A stretch of 6,887 bases of DNA, from contig UQXS01000132.1 in assembly GCA_900545125.1 (NCBI GenBank), positions 1 to 6,887 on the forward strand, read 5' to 3'. Made by a program: the position numbers and the translations under genes. Positions 5,896 through 6,887 of this stretch are shown here, one piece after another (within the stretch, counting starts at the first letter, position 1; every line of letters starts with the position of its first letter). Source of the DNA: an uncultured Ruminococcus sp. (GTDB lineage: Bacteria; Bacillota; Clostridia; Oscillospirales; Ruminococcaceae). The notes under the pieces are model-generated. The model was not told the origin of the DNA and searched no databases. It saw only the letters and a list, made by a program, of their open reading frames with translations.

Positions 5896-6594
5896 TTATT
5901 TTTCAGCATCGGGACTGTCAGATCCGCCATTCATTTCTGCCATAAGTCTTGCAAGTTCCGCATCGACCTTTGCAGCGGATTCGAGCTGTTCAAAAGTCTC
6001 ATTCAGTTCGTTATCCTCACCTGCTCCGGCGATTTCGGTAAAAGCGGCAGCCTCAGCTTCCTTGTATTTGATTTTTTCTTCCATTCTGTCGAATTTTTCC
6101 ATAGCCGAATTTCCGTCAAATCCGCCTGACGATTTGGCAAGATTCTTTTGTGTATCAGCCATCTGTGAACGTGCGATCAGCATTGCCTGACGAGCCTTAG
6201 CCTCATCCAGCTTGGATTTGAGCACTTCCACCTGATCTCCGATAGCCTCAGTCTGAGCGGAGATAGAATCGTACATTTCCTTGTATGCGGCAACATCCTC
6301 ATCAGCCTTGACTTTCTTAGCAAGAGCCTGCTTTGCCAGATCCGAATTACCCTGAGAGAGAGCGGCTTTTGCCTTAACCTCCCAGCTGTCAGAGATCTTC
6401 TTAGCGTCAAGATATTTCTTTTCAGCCAGACGTTCGCTTGCCTTAGCCTTACCGTAATTCTGAGTTGCCTTGGTAAGTTCCTTCTGCATATCAATTATGA
6501 TCTGCTTTACCATTTTTTCAGGGTCTTCAGCCCTGTCGATAAGATCATTGATGTTTGATTTAAGCATATCGCTTAATCTGCGAAAAATACCCAT
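5896..6594 (-). CDS. pspA: PspA/IM30 (ESCRT-III-like) membrane-stress protein
   Basis: The 232-residue product is close to the usual length (about 220-230) and has the family layout. A short amphipathic N-terminal helix (MGIFRRLSDMLKSNINDLID, 1-20) is followed by the conserved AEDPEKM segment (22-28) and then by long Lys/Glu/Ala-rich coiled-coil helices (about 25-155). A Gly-rich break (155-163) leads to C-terminal helices (164-222) and an acidic tail. Members coat damaged membranes, polymerise into rods and preserve the proton motive force; LiaH of B. subtilis is the closest well-known Gram-positive type. The ATG at 6594 has GGAGGA (complement of 6601-6606) 6 nt upstream. A longer frame up to 6684 is rejected because the promoter -10 lies inside it. 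A consensus promoter drives it, and a small membrane protein gene follows. Confidence 0.95.
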   Translation of the reverse strand: MGIFRRLSDMLKSNINDLIDRAEDPEKMVKQIIIDMQKELTKATQNYGKAKASERLAEKKYLDAKKISDSWEVKAKAALSQGNSDLAKQALAKKVKADEDVAAYKEMYDSISAQTEAIGDQVEVLKSKLDEAKARQAMLIARSQMADTQKNLAKSSGGFDGNSAMEKFDRMEEKIKYKEAEAAAFTEIAGAGEDNELNETFEQLESAAKVDAELARLMAEMNGGSDSPDAEK

Positions 6595-6630
6595 TAAAAA
6601 TCCTCCTTTTTCATGTATAAAATAATTTTC

Positions 6631-6648
6631 ACGGCACCCCACTGCCGT
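6631..6648 (-). promoter_or_regulatory. Inverted repeat at the predicted pspA transcription start
   Basis: Read on the minus strand, ACGGCA and TGCCGT form a 6-bp stem around a GTGGGG loop. The repeat begins about 8 bp after the -10 box, so it spans roughly +1 to +18 of the transcript. It could be an operator for a dimeric repressor or a 5'-terminal RNA hairpin that protects the message. It stands out as GC-rich in very AT-rich surroundings. It does not resemble a terminator, as no T-run follows. Confidence 0.5.
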
Positions 6649-6655
6649 TATATTT

Positions 6656-6684
6656 ATTATAATATCATTTAGCAGATTTGTCAA
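6656..6684 (-). promoter_or_regulatory. Exact-consensus sigma-A promoter of pspA
   Basis: On the minus strand TTGACA (complement of 6679-6684) and TATAAT (complement of 6656-6661) match the sigma-A consensus in all twelve bases with the optimal 17-bp spacer. Transcription would start near 6648, giving a leader of about 54 nt to the pspA ATG. Such a strong core promoter suggests either high constitutive expression or control by a repressor. This differs from B. subtilis liaIH, which needs the activator LiaR. Confidence 0.88.
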
Positions 6685-6699
6685 GAAATACCCTATAAT

Positions 6700-6718
6700 T
6701 TCATCAAATTTTCATCAA
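6700..6718 (-). repeat. Paired TTGATGAA direct repeats upstream of the pspA promoter
   Basis: TTCATCAA occurs at 6700-6707 and again at 6711-6718 on the plus strand (TTGATGAA on the minus strand), 11 bp from start to start, about one helical turn. The pair lies 15-34 bp upstream of the pspA -35 box. The outer copy covers the stop codon of the preceding antitoxin-like gene. It may be an activator site or simply AT-rich sequence. Confidence 0.4.
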
Positions 6719-6887
6719 TTTTTTTCCGTTTCGTTTTCAACTTCGTTAAGAAATTTTTCAAGTTCCTCAAAAGTAACGCCTTTTTCTTCAAAGAGTTCAT
6801 TCTCGTTTATTTTCAGAAGTTTTTCACGAAGATCGAGCATTTTTTTGCGGCGGATATAAGTATCAGCATTTATAACGACAAGATCCG
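6715..6887 (-). CDS. C-terminal part of a probable Phd/YefM-type antitoxin, 5' truncated by window edge
   Basis: The frame is open from the window end to a TGA at 6715-6717, showing 56 residues. They begin DLVVINADTYIRRKKMLDLR and continue as charged, Lys/Glu-rich helix through EEKGVTFEELEKFLNEV. The pattern of a beta strand ending in a 'vvi' stretch, then 'd.Y', an L-rich helix ending near 'LLK', and finally a Gly plus 'tfEEle.fL' helix resembles the C-terminal half of Phd/YefM antitoxins, which neutralise RelE- or Doc-like toxins and repress their own operon. This is recognition by pattern only. No toxin gene follows: the pspA promoter begins 30 bp after the stop. The partner, if any, must lie upstream outside the window. 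No terminator is seen before pspA. The internal ATG at 6840 could start a shorter protein but has no ribosome binding site. Confidence 0.55.
   Translation of the reverse strand, partial: DLVVINADTYIRRKKMLDLREKLLKINENELFEEKGVTFEELEKFLNEVENETEKN

Noticed and set aside
6595..6684. N-terminal extension of PspA up to 6684
   Set aside because: The consensus -10 box lies inside it, the residues do not fit the family, and GGAGGA sits correctly before the ATG at 6594.

Overview
The window looks like a chromosomal housekeeping segment of an endospore-forming, low-to-mid GC Firmicute, most likely a class Clostridia gut or rumen bacterium of the Ruminococcus/Oscillospiraceae type. The lineage is inferred from the gene order, the AGGAGG-type ribosome binding sites, the sigma-A-like promoters and a SpoVM homologue. 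No sequence search was possible.

Plus strand, 1-3105: an envelope/translation/sporulation cluster in an order known from Bacillus and clostridia. It holds the 3' part of a PASTA-domain Ser/Thr kinase gene (prkC/stk type, cut by the window start), then rsgA (ribosome-maturation GTPase), then thiN (thiamine pyrophosphokinase). Stop and start codons overlap at both junctions (TAATG and ATGA). A 28-codon gene with its own promoter-like sequence, a strong ribosome binding site and a terminator follows; it is clearly spoVM, the spore-coat landmark peptide. Compared with the Bacillus subtilis order (prkC-rsgA-rpe-thiN-spoVM), rpe is missing.

Plus strand, 3126-5690: purA (adenylosuccinate synthetase) sits behind an extended -10 promoter whose -35 box lies inside a perfect 12-bp palindrome. 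Only 41 bp later comes an unrecognised 370-residue protein. Its long, probably disordered N-terminal part carries five copies of an AP(V/I)LD(D/E) motif, and its C-terminal third has about four membrane helices. A strong, probably bidirectional hairpin terminator ends the unit.

Minus strand, 6887-5712: first the C-terminal end of a gene resembling a Phd/YefM-type antitoxin (cut by the window end). Next, an exact-consensus sigma-A promoter (TTGACA, 17 bp, TATAAT) drives a PspA/IM30-family membrane-stress gene. A 54-codon single-pass membrane protein gene follows 19 nt downstream with its own ribosome binding site. The two converge on the shared terminator.

The points most worth a second look are the PspA plus small-membrane-protein pair, the AP(V/I)LD(D/E) repeat protein, the regulatory-looking palindromes at the purA and pspA promoters, the 10-bp perfect hairpin early in rsgA, and the unusual juxtamembrane and C-terminal parts of the kinase. 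Everything else is conventional core genome. I see no mobile element, CRISPR array, tRNA or rRNA.
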